A stretch of DNA of 64,000 nucleotides from Candidatus Tectimicrobiota bacterium (GTDB lineage Bacteria > JACPUC01): contig JACPUC010000012.1 of NCBI GenBank assembly GCA_016192455.1, positions 62,001-126,000 on the forward strand. The letters are read 5' to 3'. Below, in pieces: positions 41,028 to 50,205 of this stretch; within the stretch, counting starts at the first letter, position 1, and every line of letters starts with the position of its first letter. The notes under the pieces are model-generated. The model was not told the DNA's origin. It was given only the letters and a program-made list of their open reading frames with translations, and ran no database searches. Both the position numbers and the translations under genes were made by a program.

Positions 41028-41217
41028 ACGCTCCTCCTCCCGATACCTCAAGAGCCACAGCCTGTGAGACGGCTCGCCCCCCGAGGTCCATGTTCCCTGC
41101 CAAGCCGCAGGACTCCTCGCGGCCGTTCCAGCGCCCACCCTCGACCCGCCCGTCGGTGTCGCAACACTGCCGCCCGTACACTCAGCCCTCGTCGCTGGCG
41201 ACTCTGCCGACCCATGC

Positions 41218-42336
41218 TCACACCAGGTGATCCCGCTCCCCCTCCAGCAGGTGCCGCACTTCATGGATGAGGGCACGCTCACGGGCATGCGTGGGAGCCT
41301 GACGCAGGTCCTCGAGGAGCCGCCGGAGGCTGGCCGCGGCGCCGGCGTCCAGGCGCTCCGCCGCGCGGCGCACGCCGCCTTCGTCCACGATCTCGAGCGG
41401 CCCATGGCTCGCCCTGTTCACCTGCAGCCGGAAGACATCGAAGCGATTGTAGTGGCCGATGAGGTCGTGGGTGATCTTCCCCTCGATGATCTGCTCGAAA
41501 TCGAGATCACCGTAGACGATGCACTCGCCCTCCTCGATCGGTCCCGCCAGGTAGCGTCCGGCGGGGTCCACGATGGCCGAGTAACCGCCGCCGTTGACGG
41601 CGATTGGCGGCGGCTGGCGGTCCGTGAAGATGCTGTCGACCATTTCCTGCGAGAAGACGCCCGAGGAGCTGACCACGAAGACCTTGCCCTCGAAGGCGTG
41701 GTAGCGGATGCGGATGCCGATGCCCTGGCGCATCACCTCGAGGGCCGGCGAGGCGAAGGCTGGCCAGCTTGCCACGTGCACCTTCTCCCCCTGGGCCAGC
41801 AGAGCGAAACGCGCCAGGCTGTTGGTGTTTTCGCCGCAGATGAGGGCGCCCACCTCGCCGAACGAGGTCGGGAAGGTGCGCAGGCTGCTGCCGTCGCCGC
41901 CGGTATGCACGAGACGTTCGCCGAAGGTCGGCATGAGCTTGCGGTGCTTGCCCAGGATGCTCCCCTCGGCGCCGATGACGAGCTGGGTGTTGTAAAGCGT
42001 GCCGAGGGTGCCGGGGTCCTTCTCATTCAAGCCCATGACCACCACCACGCCGGCATCCCGCGCGGCGCGGCAGAGGGTCTCGGTGGCGGGGCTGGGAATT
42101 TCGACGGCGTTCTTGAACAGATCGAGGAAGAAGCGGCGCCCTTCGAGCGGCGACAGGAAGCTGTTCCAGTGCGGGAAGGCGGGGATGAAGCACTCCGGGA
42201 ACGCCGCAAGCTGCGCGCCGTTCGCGCCCGCCTCACGGATCAGCCGGCAGGCTTTCTCCACCGTGGCTTCGCGGTCGAGGAACACTGGCGCGGCCTGCAC
42301 GGCTGCGGCCCGAATCTTCGGATAGCTGTCGCCCAT
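41218..42336 (-). CDS. Nitrilase linked to a NitT/TauT-type importer
   Basis: 372 residues from the ATG at 42336, which follows GGGAGGAAGC. The triad is Glu48 (FPECF), Lys133 (HRKLMPT) and Cys167 (LICGEN). The N-terminus MGDSYPKIRAAAVQAA and LDREATVEKAC match the nitrilase at 8995-10023. A C-terminal 60-residue extension (after PLEIVDEGG) is Arg/Leu/Glu-rich and probably helical. It is encoded between the divergent SBP and permease genes of the same transport system, which suggests that it hydrolyses the imported nitrile or amide (inference). Confidence 0.87.
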   Translation of the reverse strand: MGDSYPKIRAAAVQAAPVFLDREATVEKACRLIREAGANGAQLAAFPECFIPAFPHWNSFLSPLEGRRFFLDLFKNAVEIPSPATETLCRAARDAGVVVVMGLNEKDPGTLGTLYNTQLVIGAEGSILGKHRKLMPTFGERLVHTGGDGSSLRTFPTSFGEVGALICGENTNSLARFALLAQGEKVHVASWPAFASPALEVMRQGIGIRIRYHAFEGKVFVVSSSGVFSQEMVDSIFTDRQPPPIAVNGGGYSAIVDPAGRYLAGPIEEGECIVYGDLDFEQIIEGKITHDLIGHYNRFDVFRLQVNRASHGPLEIVDEGGVRRAAERLDAGAAASLRRLLEDLRQAPTHARERALIHEVRHLLEGERDHLV

Positions 42337-42581
42337 GCTTCCTCCCATTCGCCCTGCTTCACGTCGCCCGGGGCTGATTCGCGCCGCCAAGCCGCGCGTC
42401 TCCCGGCTTCTTCCCAAGAGCACTCTAGCACAAGCACAGCATCCTCTCAACCCTGCGCTCACAATCGCGGTTGTGTCAAGAAAAACGGCGCGTTGCAGTC
42501 GCGCCGCCGCCAGGACAGCGGGCCTGGCGAGAGGGGGGCGGCGAAGGTAAAAGGCCGAAATCCAAGCGGTTCAAGCCGTTC

Positions 42582-42610
42582 TGGACAGTGGACAGGGCTT
42601 GTGGTATACG
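42582..42610 (+). promoter_or_regulatory. Promoter of the permease-ATPase operon
   Basis: -35 TGGACA (42582-42587, 5 of 6) and -10 TATACG (42605-42610, 4 of 6) with a 17-bp spacer, about 70 bp upstream of the permease ATG at 42678. The divergent nitrilase gene starts at 42336. Confidence 0.55.
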
Positions 42611-42677
42611 AGGGGGTGAGGGGACGCTTTGCCTGCGCCACGTCCCCTTCTTCTACTCCAAGGGGGGTTGCGAATTC

Positions 42678-43511
42678 ATGCGCGCTGACGTTCGGGAGGC
42701 GGCTGGAGCGCACCTGGAGATCGTGGAGACCCAGGCCATGGCGCGGAGCACCGTGATCATGGGTCGGAGTCTTGCGAAGGTTGCCTCGGCGATCCTCATC
42801 GTGCTCGTCTGGTGGCTCCTCGCCCTCACCCTCTCCCCTGATGTCCTCCCCGGCCCCCTGCCGACCTTCCGGGTCTTCTGGAACAACCTCATCACCGGCC
42901 AACTCCACACCCACTTCTTCGCCACCATGATCCGTGTGGGGTTGGGGTTCCTCTTCGCCATGCTGCTCGGCATCCTGGCCGGCACCATCATGGGGTTGTA
43001 CCAGCGCGTTGAGCTCGTCGCCGACCTCTGGGTGATGGTCGCCCTGACCATCCCCGGGCTCTGCTACACCTTCCTCTCGTTCATGTGGTTTGGTCTCAAT
43101 GAGGCGGCCGCCATTATCGCCATCTCGATTACCGTCTTCCCCTCGATCACCATCAACATGTGGGAGGGGGTGAAGGATATCGACTCGCGGCTCATCGACA
43201 TGTCGAAGACCTTCCAAGCCTCGCCGCTGCGGCGCTTCTTCCAGGTCATCATCCCGCAGATTCTGCCGTACATCCTCGCCGCGTCGCGCTTCGGCCTGGG
43301 ACTGATCTGGAAGGTCACCGTGCTCATCGAGCTCATCGGCATGGGCGACGGCGTCGGCTACATGCTGAACTTCTGGTTCCAGGTCTACGACATGCGGCAG
43401 GTGCTGGCCTGGACGCTCTTCTTCACGATCATCATGCTGGTCATCGAGCTTGGTATCCTGAAGCAGGTGGAGAACCGCATCTTCGCCTGGCGTCCGCGCA
43501 TCAAGGTCTAG
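42678..43511 (+). CDS. NitT/TauT-type ABC transporter permease
   Basis: 277 residues from the ATG at 42678 (after AAGGGGGGTTGCGAATTC). About six membrane helices with the family EAA loop DIDSRLIDMSKTFQASPLRR followed by FFQVIIPQILPYILAASRFG. The pattern WWLLALTLSPDVLPGPLPT at the start matches SsuC/TauC. It forms the transporter with the ATPase encoded 32 bp downstream and, by context, the binding protein at 39984. Confidence 0.9.
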   Translation: MRADVREAAGAHLEIVETQAMARSTVIMGRSLAKVASAILIVLVWWLLALTLSPDVLPGPLPTFRVFWNNLITGQLHTHFFATMIRVGLGFLFAMLLGILAGTIMGLYQRVELVADLWVMVALTIPGLCYTFLSFMWFGLNEAAAIIAISITVFPSITINMWEGVKDIDSRLIDMSKTFQASPLRRFFQVIIPQILPYILAASRFGLGLIWKVTVLIELIGMGDGVGYMLNFWFQVYDMRQVLAWTLFFTIIMLVIELGILKQVENRIFAWRPRIKV

Positions 43512-43543
43512 CCCCGGCCGCGCCGCTCCCGGTGGTCTCACGC

Positions 43544-44338
43544 ATGGCAGCCCACATCGAAGTCCGCAACCTGCGCAAGGTCTTCCAGTTCGGCAGCTCG
43601 AAGCGCGGCCTGCTGGCGCTGAGCGAGGTGAACTTCGCCATCAAGCCCGGCGAGTTCGTCTGCATCCTTGGCCCGTCGGGGTGCGGCAAGTCCACCATCC
43701 TTAATATCCTCGGCGGCCTCGATGCGACCTACGAGGGGGAGGTCCTCGTCGACGGCGTATCGCTGAGCAGCACCCCCAGCCAGAAGCGGCGCATCGGCTA
43801 CATCTTCCAGGAGCCGCGACTCTTGCCGTGGCGCAGCGTGCTGCGCAATATCACCTTCGCCCTCGAGTCCGTGGGCCATCCGCGCAGCGCCGCCAGGGAG
43901 ACCGCGCAGAGCTTCATCAACCTGGTCGGCCTGACGGGGTTCGAGCACCACTACCCCTACCAGCTCTCCGGCGGCATGCAGCAGCGCACCTCAATTGCCC
44001 GCGCCTTCGCTGTGGACCCTGACATCCTCTACATGGACGAGCCGTTCAGCTCCCTGGACGAGATCACCGCCCGCTCCCTGCGCGAGGAGCTCCTCGAGAT
44101 CTGGCGCAAGACGCACAAGACGATCCTCTTCGTCACCCACAACTCCATGGAGGCCACCTTCCTCTCCGACCGCATCTTCCTCATGACCCGCCGCCCGGGT
44201 CGCATCTACGAGGAGGTGACGGTGGACCTCCCCCGCCCGCGCGCCCTCGACGACCCGCGCCTCTTTGCCCTGAACAACCGCATCGTCACCAACTTCCTCA
44301 GCACCATCGGCGAGCTGCGCGGCGCCAGGGGAGCCTGA
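43544..44338 (+). CDS. NitT/TauT-type ABC transporter ATP-binding protein
   Basis: 264 residues. Walker A is GPSGCGKST, the Q-loop is FQEPRLLPWRSV, the signature is LSGGMQQRTSIARAF and Walker B is ILYMDEPFSSLDE. The C-terminal RRPGRIYEEVTVDLPRPR is the SsuB/TauB family ending. The gap 44339-44661 after this gene has no separate convincing gene. Confidence 0.93.
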   Translation: MAAHIEVRNLRKVFQFGSSKRGLLALSEVNFAIKPGEFVCILGPSGCGKSTILNILGGLDATYEGEVLVDGVSLSSTPSQKRRIGYIFQEPRLLPWRSVLRNITFALESVGHPRSAARETAQSFINLVGLTGFEHHYPYQLSGGMQQRTSIARAFAVDPDILYMDEPFSSLDEITARSLREELLEIWRKTHKTILFVTHNSMEATFLSDRIFLMTRRPGRIYEEVTVDLPRPRALDDPRLFALNNRIVTNFLSTIGELRGARGA

Positions 44339-44661
44339 GGGGCCATGCGCCGCCGCTGCAGCCTGGCGCCGCCGTCGGCGAGGCCGACCCACGGCTTGCC
44401 CGCTGCCGGGCGCCTCCGCTTGCCGCCCTTTCCTCGCCGCCGAGACGCTGCAACCGCGCGACGGCCTCCTCGGCGTTGCATCGCGCCAACCCGGCAGAGG
44501 TCGCGGGAGCCGGCCGCGGCGGGTGCGTTTCGCCTTGCATCGCCGCGGCAGTTGCGCCATATCAAGGTGGCGGACCGTGCGCCACGCCGCGGTTCGACCG
44601 GCGCAGCCCCGCCGCTCCGCGGTCCAGCCGCCCCGCGCCGTGCGCGCAGGAGAACGCCACC

Positions 44662-45630
44662 GTGGAACTCACCGCCGAGACGGTCAAGGCGAAGGCGCTG
44701 GAGCTGGGCGCCGACGTCGTGGGCATCGCCAGCGGGGCCGTGCTGGATCAGTTCCCGCCCGATCCGAGCCTGCCGCAAACCCCCTCCAGCATCAGCGACC
44801 ATGACAACAAGAGCGTCATCGTCCTGGCCCGCAAGTTCGCCTGGGGGCTGACTCGGGTGCCGAAGGCCGACCAGAACAAACTCTACACGGCGCAGCTTGA
44901 ATTGCAGGGCCTCGAGGAGCTCGCCTACGACCTCGTCATCTTCCTCGAGGACCACGGCTACCCGGCCATCACCGTGCCCGCCGTGCACACCATGTGGGAG
45001 ATGCGCCAGGGACTCTACGGTCCGCTGTCGCTGCGGCACGCCGCCGTCGAGGCGGGGCTGGGCACCCTGGGGCTGAACCTGCAGCTCCTGACGCCGCGGT
45101 ACGGGCCGCGCGTCATGCTCATGGGCGTGCTCACCTGCGCGCCGCTCGAACCGGATCAGCCGATGCACGAAGCGCTCTGCAAAGGACCGGAGTGCGGCCG
45201 CTGCCTCCTTACCTGTCCGGGCGACGCGGCCTTGCACTGGAACATCGACAAAGAGAAGTGCTCCCCGCATGCCTGGCCGTATGGCTGGCAGTACCTCACG
45301 AACCACATCAAGGATCTCATGACCGCCGGCTCCTTCGACGAAAAGTGGGCGCTCGTCAAGGGGAAAGCCACCTTCGAGCTGTGGCAGAGCATGCTCCAGG
45401 GGGTGGGGGTGAACTCCGGCTGCACGCGCTGTCTGGAGGTCTGCCCCGTCGGCGAGGACTACGAGCTCTTCCTGAAGGAGGCGCAGGAGGAGATCCCCGA
45501 GGCCACCCCGGAGAAGCAGGCGCGCCTGCAGGCGATGCGCGACGCCGAGGAAGCAGGCGATCTGGGGCCGAGCTTCGCGGCCTCGCGGCGGTGGATCGGC
45601 GCCTACCCGGCCCTGCGCGTCATCCCATAG
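44662..45630 (+). CDS. QueG-like 4Fe-4S protein, first of a tandem pair
   Basis: 322 residues from the GTG at 44662, preceded by CAGGAG. The C-terminal half carries two cluster motifs: Cys173/178/181/185 (CKGPECGRCLLTCP) and Cys254/257/261 (CTRCLEVCP), plus Cys200. The order is that of epoxyqueuosine reductase and the reductive-dehalogenase C-terminal domain. The N-terminal half contains LGADVVGIASG and AAVEAGLGTLGLN, similar to the QueG corrinoid-binding region. The short length and separated paralogue suggest a different role from QueG. The reaction is unknown. Confidence 0.75.
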   Translation: MELTAETVKAKALELGADVVGIASGAVLDQFPPDPSLPQTPSSISDHDNKSVIVLARKFAWGLTRVPKADQNKLYTAQLELQGLEELAYDLVIFLEDHGYPAITVPAVHTMWEMRQGLYGPLSLRHAAVEAGLGTLGLNLQLLTPRYGPRVMLMGVLTCAPLEPDQPMHEALCKGPECGRCLLTCPGDAALHWNIDKEKCSPHAWPYGWQYLTNHIKDLMTAGSFDEKWALVKGKATFELWQSMLQGVGVNSGCTRCLEVCPVGEDYELFLKEAQEEIPEATPEKQARLQAMRDAEEAGDLGPSFAASRRWIGAYPALRVIP

Positions 45631-45700
45631 CGAGGAGCCAGTTGCCTGGCGGCGGGTCGGTCTCGAGTTGGGCTGAAGAAACGAAGGAAAGGAACCCAGC

Positions 45701-46690
45701 GTGCACCTCACCGCTGCGATGGTGAAGAAGGCGGCGCGCGAGGCGGGCGCCGATGACGTGGGCATCTGCAAGGTGGAGACGCTCGAAACGTTCCCGCCGA
45801 ACCCCCAGGCGCCGCAGGTGCCGTCGCGCACGAGCACGAAGTTCAAGAGCGCCGTGGTGCTCCTCGTGCGCATGGCAGTCGGCGAATTCCGCGCCAAGAA
45901 CAAGCTCTGCATCATGCACGTCAGCCAGATGGCCCTGCGCCGCATGGACCGGGCGGCGAACCGCCTCATCCGCTTCCTCGAGCGGCAGGGCTACCCCGCC
46001 TTGCAGACGGCGGCGCAGGAGACCGCCTGGGACCTCAAGGGGGGAAGCTACGGGCTGCTGTCGACGCGCCACGTGGCGGTGGAGGCCGGCCTCGGCAACC
46101 TGGGGCTGGAGATGAACCTCCTGCACCCGCGCTTCGGGCCGCGCTGCGACGTCACCGTCGTGCTTACCGACGCGGACCTCGAGGCCGATCAACGCATGAC
46201 CGAGACCCTCTGCATCGGCGAGTCGTGCGGCCGCTGCCTCCTCGCCTGCCCGCCGGACGCCGTGCTGCACTGGAACCTCGACAAGCGGCGCTGCGCCACC
46301 TACGCCCAGCCCCTCGGCATCTCCGGCCTCTTCCGTTACTTCCGCGAGGCCCTGCGCGCCGAGACGCCGCAGAAGAGCTGGGAGTACCTCAGCGCGCCGG
46401 CCTTCTACGACAAGTGGAAGAGCCTGCACTGGCAGATCGGCGCCTTCGCGAGCTGTCCCCGCTGCATCGAGGTCTGCCCCGTCGGCGACGACTACCTCCC
46501 CCACCTGGCGGACCGCCATCGCACGATCGAAGAGAAGACGGACGACAAGGTGGTGAAGCTGAAGCTCTACCGCGACGCCCGCAAGCACAACGAGCCGATC
46601 CCCGGACTCGATCCCTGGCGCCTGCGCTGGATCGGCGAGGAGGGCTACAAGCCGAAGAAGAAGGAGAAGGCAACGAGCCGCGAAGCGTAA
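45701..46690 (+). CDS. QueG-like 4Fe-4S protein, second of a tandem pair
   Basis: 329 residues from the GTG at 45701, which follows AAGGAAAGGAACCCAGC. It aligns with the preceding protein throughout: EAGADDVGICKV, HVAVEAGLGNLGLE, CIGESCGRCLLACPPDA and CPRCIEVCPVGDDY, so the two arose by duplication. The C-terminus is Lys-rich (GYKPKKKEKATSREA). The 70-bp gap after the first copy suggests co-transcription. Possibly the two proteins form a heterodimer (inference). Confidence 0.75.
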   Translation: MHLTAAMVKKAAREAGADDVGICKVETLETFPPNPQAPQVPSRTSTKFKSAVVLLVRMAVGEFRAKNKLCIMHVSQMALRRMDRAANRLIRFLERQGYPALQTAAQETAWDLKGGSYGLLSTRHVAVEAGLGNLGLEMNLLHPRFGPRCDVTVVLTDADLEADQRMTETLCIGESCGRCLLACPPDAVLHWNLDKRRCATYAQPLGISGLFRYFREALRAETPQKSWEYLSAPAFYDKWKSLHWQIGAFASCPRCIEVCPVGDDYLPHLADRHRTIEEKTDDKVVKLKLYRDARKHNEPIPGLDPWRLRWIGEEGYKPKKKEKATSREA

Positions 46691-47047
46691 CCGGGGCCGC
46701 TCACCTTCGCTTCGGCGCACAGGACCTGGCTGCTCGTCTGAGCGCCGCCGCGGCGCTACGACCTCGCCTTCTCTCTCCCCCCTGCCTCCGCCCCCCTTAG
46801 CCGCGCACCGCCCGCCACCCCTTGACGCTGCGCTTTCTGTAGCCCTGCCCGCGCAAGTAAGGTATGATAGCAACCAGGGTTTGCCCCAGGAGGTGACCAG
46901 GGGAGGCGCGCCACCTCTCGCGACATGCTGACGTGGTCACTCCGGGAGGCTTCCCGCCGCCGGACCTCGTCGCCTGGCGTGCCGCGCGCGCGGCGCCGGC
47001 GGCCGCCGCTCTTTCCGCGTTCCCCACTCGGATCTGGGGGTGCCATC
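46691..47047 (+). other. Intergenic region with a weak promoter signal
   Basis: 357 bp before the E1 alpha gene. A TATGAT -10-like hexamer (46863-46868) is present, but no convincing -35 lies at the right distance. Otherwise GC-rich without a convincing gene. Confidence 0.35.
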
Positions 47048-48082
47048 ATGTTGCCAGATGTCTCAGCAGAGCGCTTGGTCGCGATCGGGCGCCGGATGCT
47101 CCTCATCCGACGATTCGAGGAGCGCCTTATCACGCTCTTCCAAGACAAAGTCTTCGTCGGCCACTACCACGTCTACATCGGCCAGGAGGCCACCGGCGTG
47201 CCGGCCATCGCGCAGTTGCGCCCCGATGACTTCCTCTTCTCGACGCACCGCAACCACGGCCATAACCTGGCGCGCGGCGTTGACCCGAAGATGCTGCTGG
47301 CGGAGATCCTTGGGCGCGTCGGAGGGATGAGCCGGGGCAAGGCCGGCACCCTGCACCTGAGCGATCCGCAGCGCGGCATCTTCCACACCTCGGCGGTGGT
47401 CGGCGGCTCGATGCCGCTGGCGACCGGCGCCGCCCTGGCGGGGAAGCAGCTTGGCAAGCAGCAGGTGAGCGTCTGCCTCTTCGGCGATGGCGCCCTCGAG
47501 GAGGGAGCCGCCTACGAGGCGATGAACCTCGCCTCGCTCTGGAAGGTGCCGATCATCTTCATCTGCGAAAATAACTGCCTGGAGGCGCGCGAGGACATCC
47601 CCGGCGCCTGGCATACCACCTGCCTCACCACCCAGCGCCTCATCGACATCGCCGCGGCCCTTGGACACTCCACCGCGGCCATCGACGGCGGCGACGTGGG
47701 CGCGATGTGGTCGGCCATGTCGCAGGCGCTCGATCGAGTGCGCGGCGGCGAAGGCCCCTGCTTCATCGAAGCCGCCACCATCCGCTGGCCCGGCAACTTC
47801 GGCTTGTGGCCGGAGCTGCCGATGGGGCTGACGAATTTGGCCTGGGTCTGGGGCGCCGGCGAGGGCCCGGCAGCGTACGAGGGCTGGTTCCGCGAGCAGG
47901 ACCCCCTGCTGCGCTACCTGCGCGAGCTGCAGGCCGCCGGGATCGCCGATCGCGACACCATCTTGGCGTGGGATGAGGCGGTGAGGAAGGAGGTCGACGC
48001 GGCAGCGCAGTTCGCCCTCGGCAGTCCCTCACCCGAGCCGGCCGAAGCCCGGCGGCATGTCTTTGTGGAGGCCGGACGATGA
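47048..48082 (+). CDS. Thiamine-diphosphate-dependent dehydrogenase E1 component, alpha subunit
   Basis: 344 residues from the ATG at 47048. The thiamine-diphosphate motif runs from GDGALEEGAAYEAMNLASLW to IFICENN, and HRNHGHNLARG is a classical E1-alpha segment. The E1 alpha/beta enzymes decarboxylate 2-oxo acids or acetoin. The start overlaps the beta subunit stop-start by 4 bp (ATGA). No E2 or E3 gene is next to it; a transhydrogenase resembling E3 is at 56081 but is of SthA type. Confidence 0.9.
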   Translation: MLPDVSAERLVAIGRRMLLIRRFEERLITLFQDKVFVGHYHVYIGQEATGVPAIAQLRPDDFLFSTHRNHGHNLARGVDPKMLLAEILGRVGGMSRGKAGTLHLSDPQRGIFHTSAVVGGSMPLATGAALAGKQLGKQQVSVCLFGDGALEEGAAYEAMNLASLWKVPIIFICENNCLEAREDIPGAWHTTCLTTQRLIDIAAALGHSTAAIDGGDVGAMWSAMSQALDRVRGGEGPCFIEAATIRWPGNFGLWPELPMGLTNLAWVWGAGEGPAAYEGWFREQDPLLRYLRELQAAGIADRDTILAWDEAVRKEVDAAAQFALGSPSPEPAEARRHVFVEAGR

Positions 48083-49056
48083 GCGAAATGACTTACGCCG
48101 AGGCCAAGGCGGCTGCACTGCGGCAGGTTCTGGAAGAGGATGAGCGCGTCACCCTCATCGGTTCCTCCTTTTTCGGGTTGAGCCCTTTTCGGCGCCTCAC
48201 CGATAGCCTGCCGGCGGAATACCCGACGCGCGTCTACAAGATTCCCATCGCCGAACTGGGCGCCTGCGGCTGCGGGGTGGGGGCGGCAATGGCGGGGCTG
48301 CGTCCCATCGTGGACATCTCCACCGCCAGCTTCATTTTCGAAGCCTGGCCGCAGGTGGTGAACGAAGCCCCGCACGTGCACTACATGTCCGGCGGCCGCG
48401 CCCGGGCGCCGGTGGTCTTCCATGTCCTCCACGGCCTGCGCGGCGGCGGCGCGGCGCAGCACTCGCACAGCCCCCAGTCGATGCTCTGGAACACGCCGGG
48501 GCTGGAGATCGTGCTGCCGGCCTCGCCGGCCGACGTCAAGGGTCTGCTGATCAGCTCCGTGCGCAGCGATAACCCCACGGTCTTCCTGGATCAGCCGGTG
48601 CTCTTCGGCATGCGGGGCGAGGTGCCGGAGGGGGATGCCGCCATTCCCCTCGGCAAGGCCGAGGTCAAACGAGCGGGCAAGGATGTCACGGTGGTGGCCA
48701 CCTCGGCGGCGGTGCAGCAGTGCCTGAAGATTGCCGCGGCGTTGGCCGGCGAAGGGATCGACGTCGAGGTCGTGGACCCGCGCACCCTCGTCCCCTTCGA
48801 CGCGGAGACGATCTACGCCTCGGTCGGCAAGACCGGGCGGCTCGTCATCGTTGATGAGACGCACCAAAGCTGCGGCGTCGCCAGTGAGATCGCCGCGCGC
48901 GTCGCGGAGGAGGCCTTCGACGCCCTGCGCGGGCCGATCCGGCGGGTCTGCACGGAGGATGTGCCCATCCCCTTCGCGCCGGTGCTGGAGACGGCGATCA
49001 GCCCGAACGAGGAGAAGATCATCCGGGCCATCAAGCTGGCGGTGGGCGCCGCGTAG
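48079..49056 (+). CDS. Thiamine-diphosphate-dependent dehydrogenase E1 component, beta subunit
   Basis: 325 residues overlapping the alpha gene by 4 bp. Hallmarks: YAEAKAAALRQVLEEDERV, KIPIAELGACGCGVGAAMAG, VVFHVLHGLRGGGAAQHSHS, and the C-terminal VVDPRTLVPFDAETI. The usual E-G-I/L at the start of the PIAE motif is partly changed to IPIAELGACG. Forms the E1 heterotetramer with alpha. Confidence 0.9.
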   Translation: MSEMTYAEAKAAALRQVLEEDERVTLIGSSFFGLSPFRRLTDSLPAEYPTRVYKIPIAELGACGCGVGAAMAGLRPIVDISTASFIFEAWPQVVNEAPHVHYMSGGRARAPVVFHVLHGLRGGGAAQHSHSPQSMLWNTPGLEIVLPASPADVKGLLISSVRSDNPTVFLDQPVLFGMRGEVPEGDAAIPLGKAEVKRAGKDVTVVATSAAVQQCLKIAAALAGEGIDVEVVDPRTLVPFDAETIYASVGKTGRLVIVDETHQSCGVASEIAARVAEEAFDALRGPIRRVCTEDVPIPFAPVLETAISPNEEKIIRAIKLAVGAA

Positions 49057-49312
49057 CAGGCTGGGGAGGTGGCCCGTCGGCTGGGAGAGAGCCTTGCCCA
49101 CGTGAAGTGGTCGGTGCCGGTCCATTCAGGTGGTGCATCCAGGCCGAAGCTTCCTGCTACGCTCGCCAGGTTCACGAAGGTTGCTCGAAGCGCACAATGT
49201 CAACCTACAAGGCTTGACCCTACGTATGCGCACACTGGGGTGACGCTTCGCTGGTTTCGAACACGTAACCGAAGGCGTTGAAGTCCTAGAGGCGATGGAG
49301 TAGGAGTCTTCA

Positions 49313-49765
49313 ATGAAGAAAATCAAAGATGTCATGACAGACAGGCCCATAGTAATCAATAGCAATGCTACAGTCTTGGAAGCGCTAAAGCTCATGAGCA
49401 GCGCTGGCGAGATTCGGCACCTTCCGGTCATGGATGGGCAACAACTCGTTGGCATCGTTACGTCACGAGATCTGAAATCCTATGTCGGTCACTGGTCCAG
49501 CATGTCTATAGATGGGCTCTTAAAAAAGGAGCGTCTGGATCGTCCGATCTCGCGCTTGATGACGAGGAATGTAACAACGGTATCGCCCGAGGACTCTGTT
49601 GTCAAAGCAACCAAACTTTTTGGCAGTAAAAAGATTGGAGCGCTGCCTGTTATTGAAGATGGGAAGCTCGTCGGCATCATCAGCTATGTCGATCTCCTGA
49701 ATCGTTTCATCGTGCCTTCTATTTTAGAGACACAAGAGAAGAACCCGGAAACCAAGGAGGGGTGA
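49313..49765 (+). CDS. CBS-domain pair protein
   Basis: 150 residues with two CBS motifs: VMTDRPIVINSNATVLEALK..IRHLPVMDG..LVGIVTSRDL and LMTRNVTTVSPEDSVVKAT..IGALPVIEDG..LVGIISYVDLL. CBS pairs bind adenine nucleotides and sense energy status. No catalytic domain is fused. The gene is markedly less GC-rich than its neighbours, and both flanking gaps share that composition. Probably acquired, or under different selection. Confidence 0.9.
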   Translation: MKKIKDVMTDRPIVINSNATVLEALKLMSSAGEIRHLPVMDGQQLVGIVTSRDLKSYVGHWSSMSIDGLLKKERLDRPISRLMTRNVTTVSPEDSVVKATKLFGSKKIGALPVIEDGKLVGIISYVDLLNRFIVPSILETQEKNPETKEG

Positions 49766-50205
49766 TGCGCGCGTTCAGTAAGAGGAAGTTGAGCTGGGCG
49801 ATTATTGTGATGGTTTGGAGAATGAAAAGGAGTCAAATCTTCTCTTAGTTGGGCAGCAACCCGTTCTCTCACACTGACACGTAGCTTCTTTGTCAGCCCC
49901 TATTTTGATCGCATCGGATCGCACCCTCTTCTCCCACTCCAGAGATTCAAACGCCAAAGCACGCAGCAGTTACTCGCACGGTCAGGTCGTAGAAACGCTG
50001 CTCGAAAAGCATCGTGACCTTCCTCGGCGCATTTCCTGGAAATTGAATGCAAAGCGGGCAAGCCCGAAGGGCGCCAAAAGGCGCCCGGGGAGAACTTCGT
50101 GTCACTATCGAGACTGAGATTAAGACCCAGCCTTCGCAGCCGTTTGGGCCAGAGGAACTTCTTCAAAGTTTCAGTTTCCAGTTGCCTATGGCGTAATGGG
50201 ACAAC
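49766..50205. other. Low-GC intergenic region with tandem hairpins
   Basis: 440 bp without a convincing gene. It contains two adjoining hairpins: CGGGC-AA-GCCCG (50055-50066) and 7-bp arms GGGCGCC/GGCGCCC with an AAAA loop (50069-50086). No T-run follows either, so they are not classical terminators. They lie beyond the 3' end of the ATP-grasp gene (minus strand). Confidence 0.4.

Noticed and set aside
50055-50086. Rho-independent terminator for the ATP-grasp or CBS gene
   Set aside because: Two good hairpins but no T-run on either strand.
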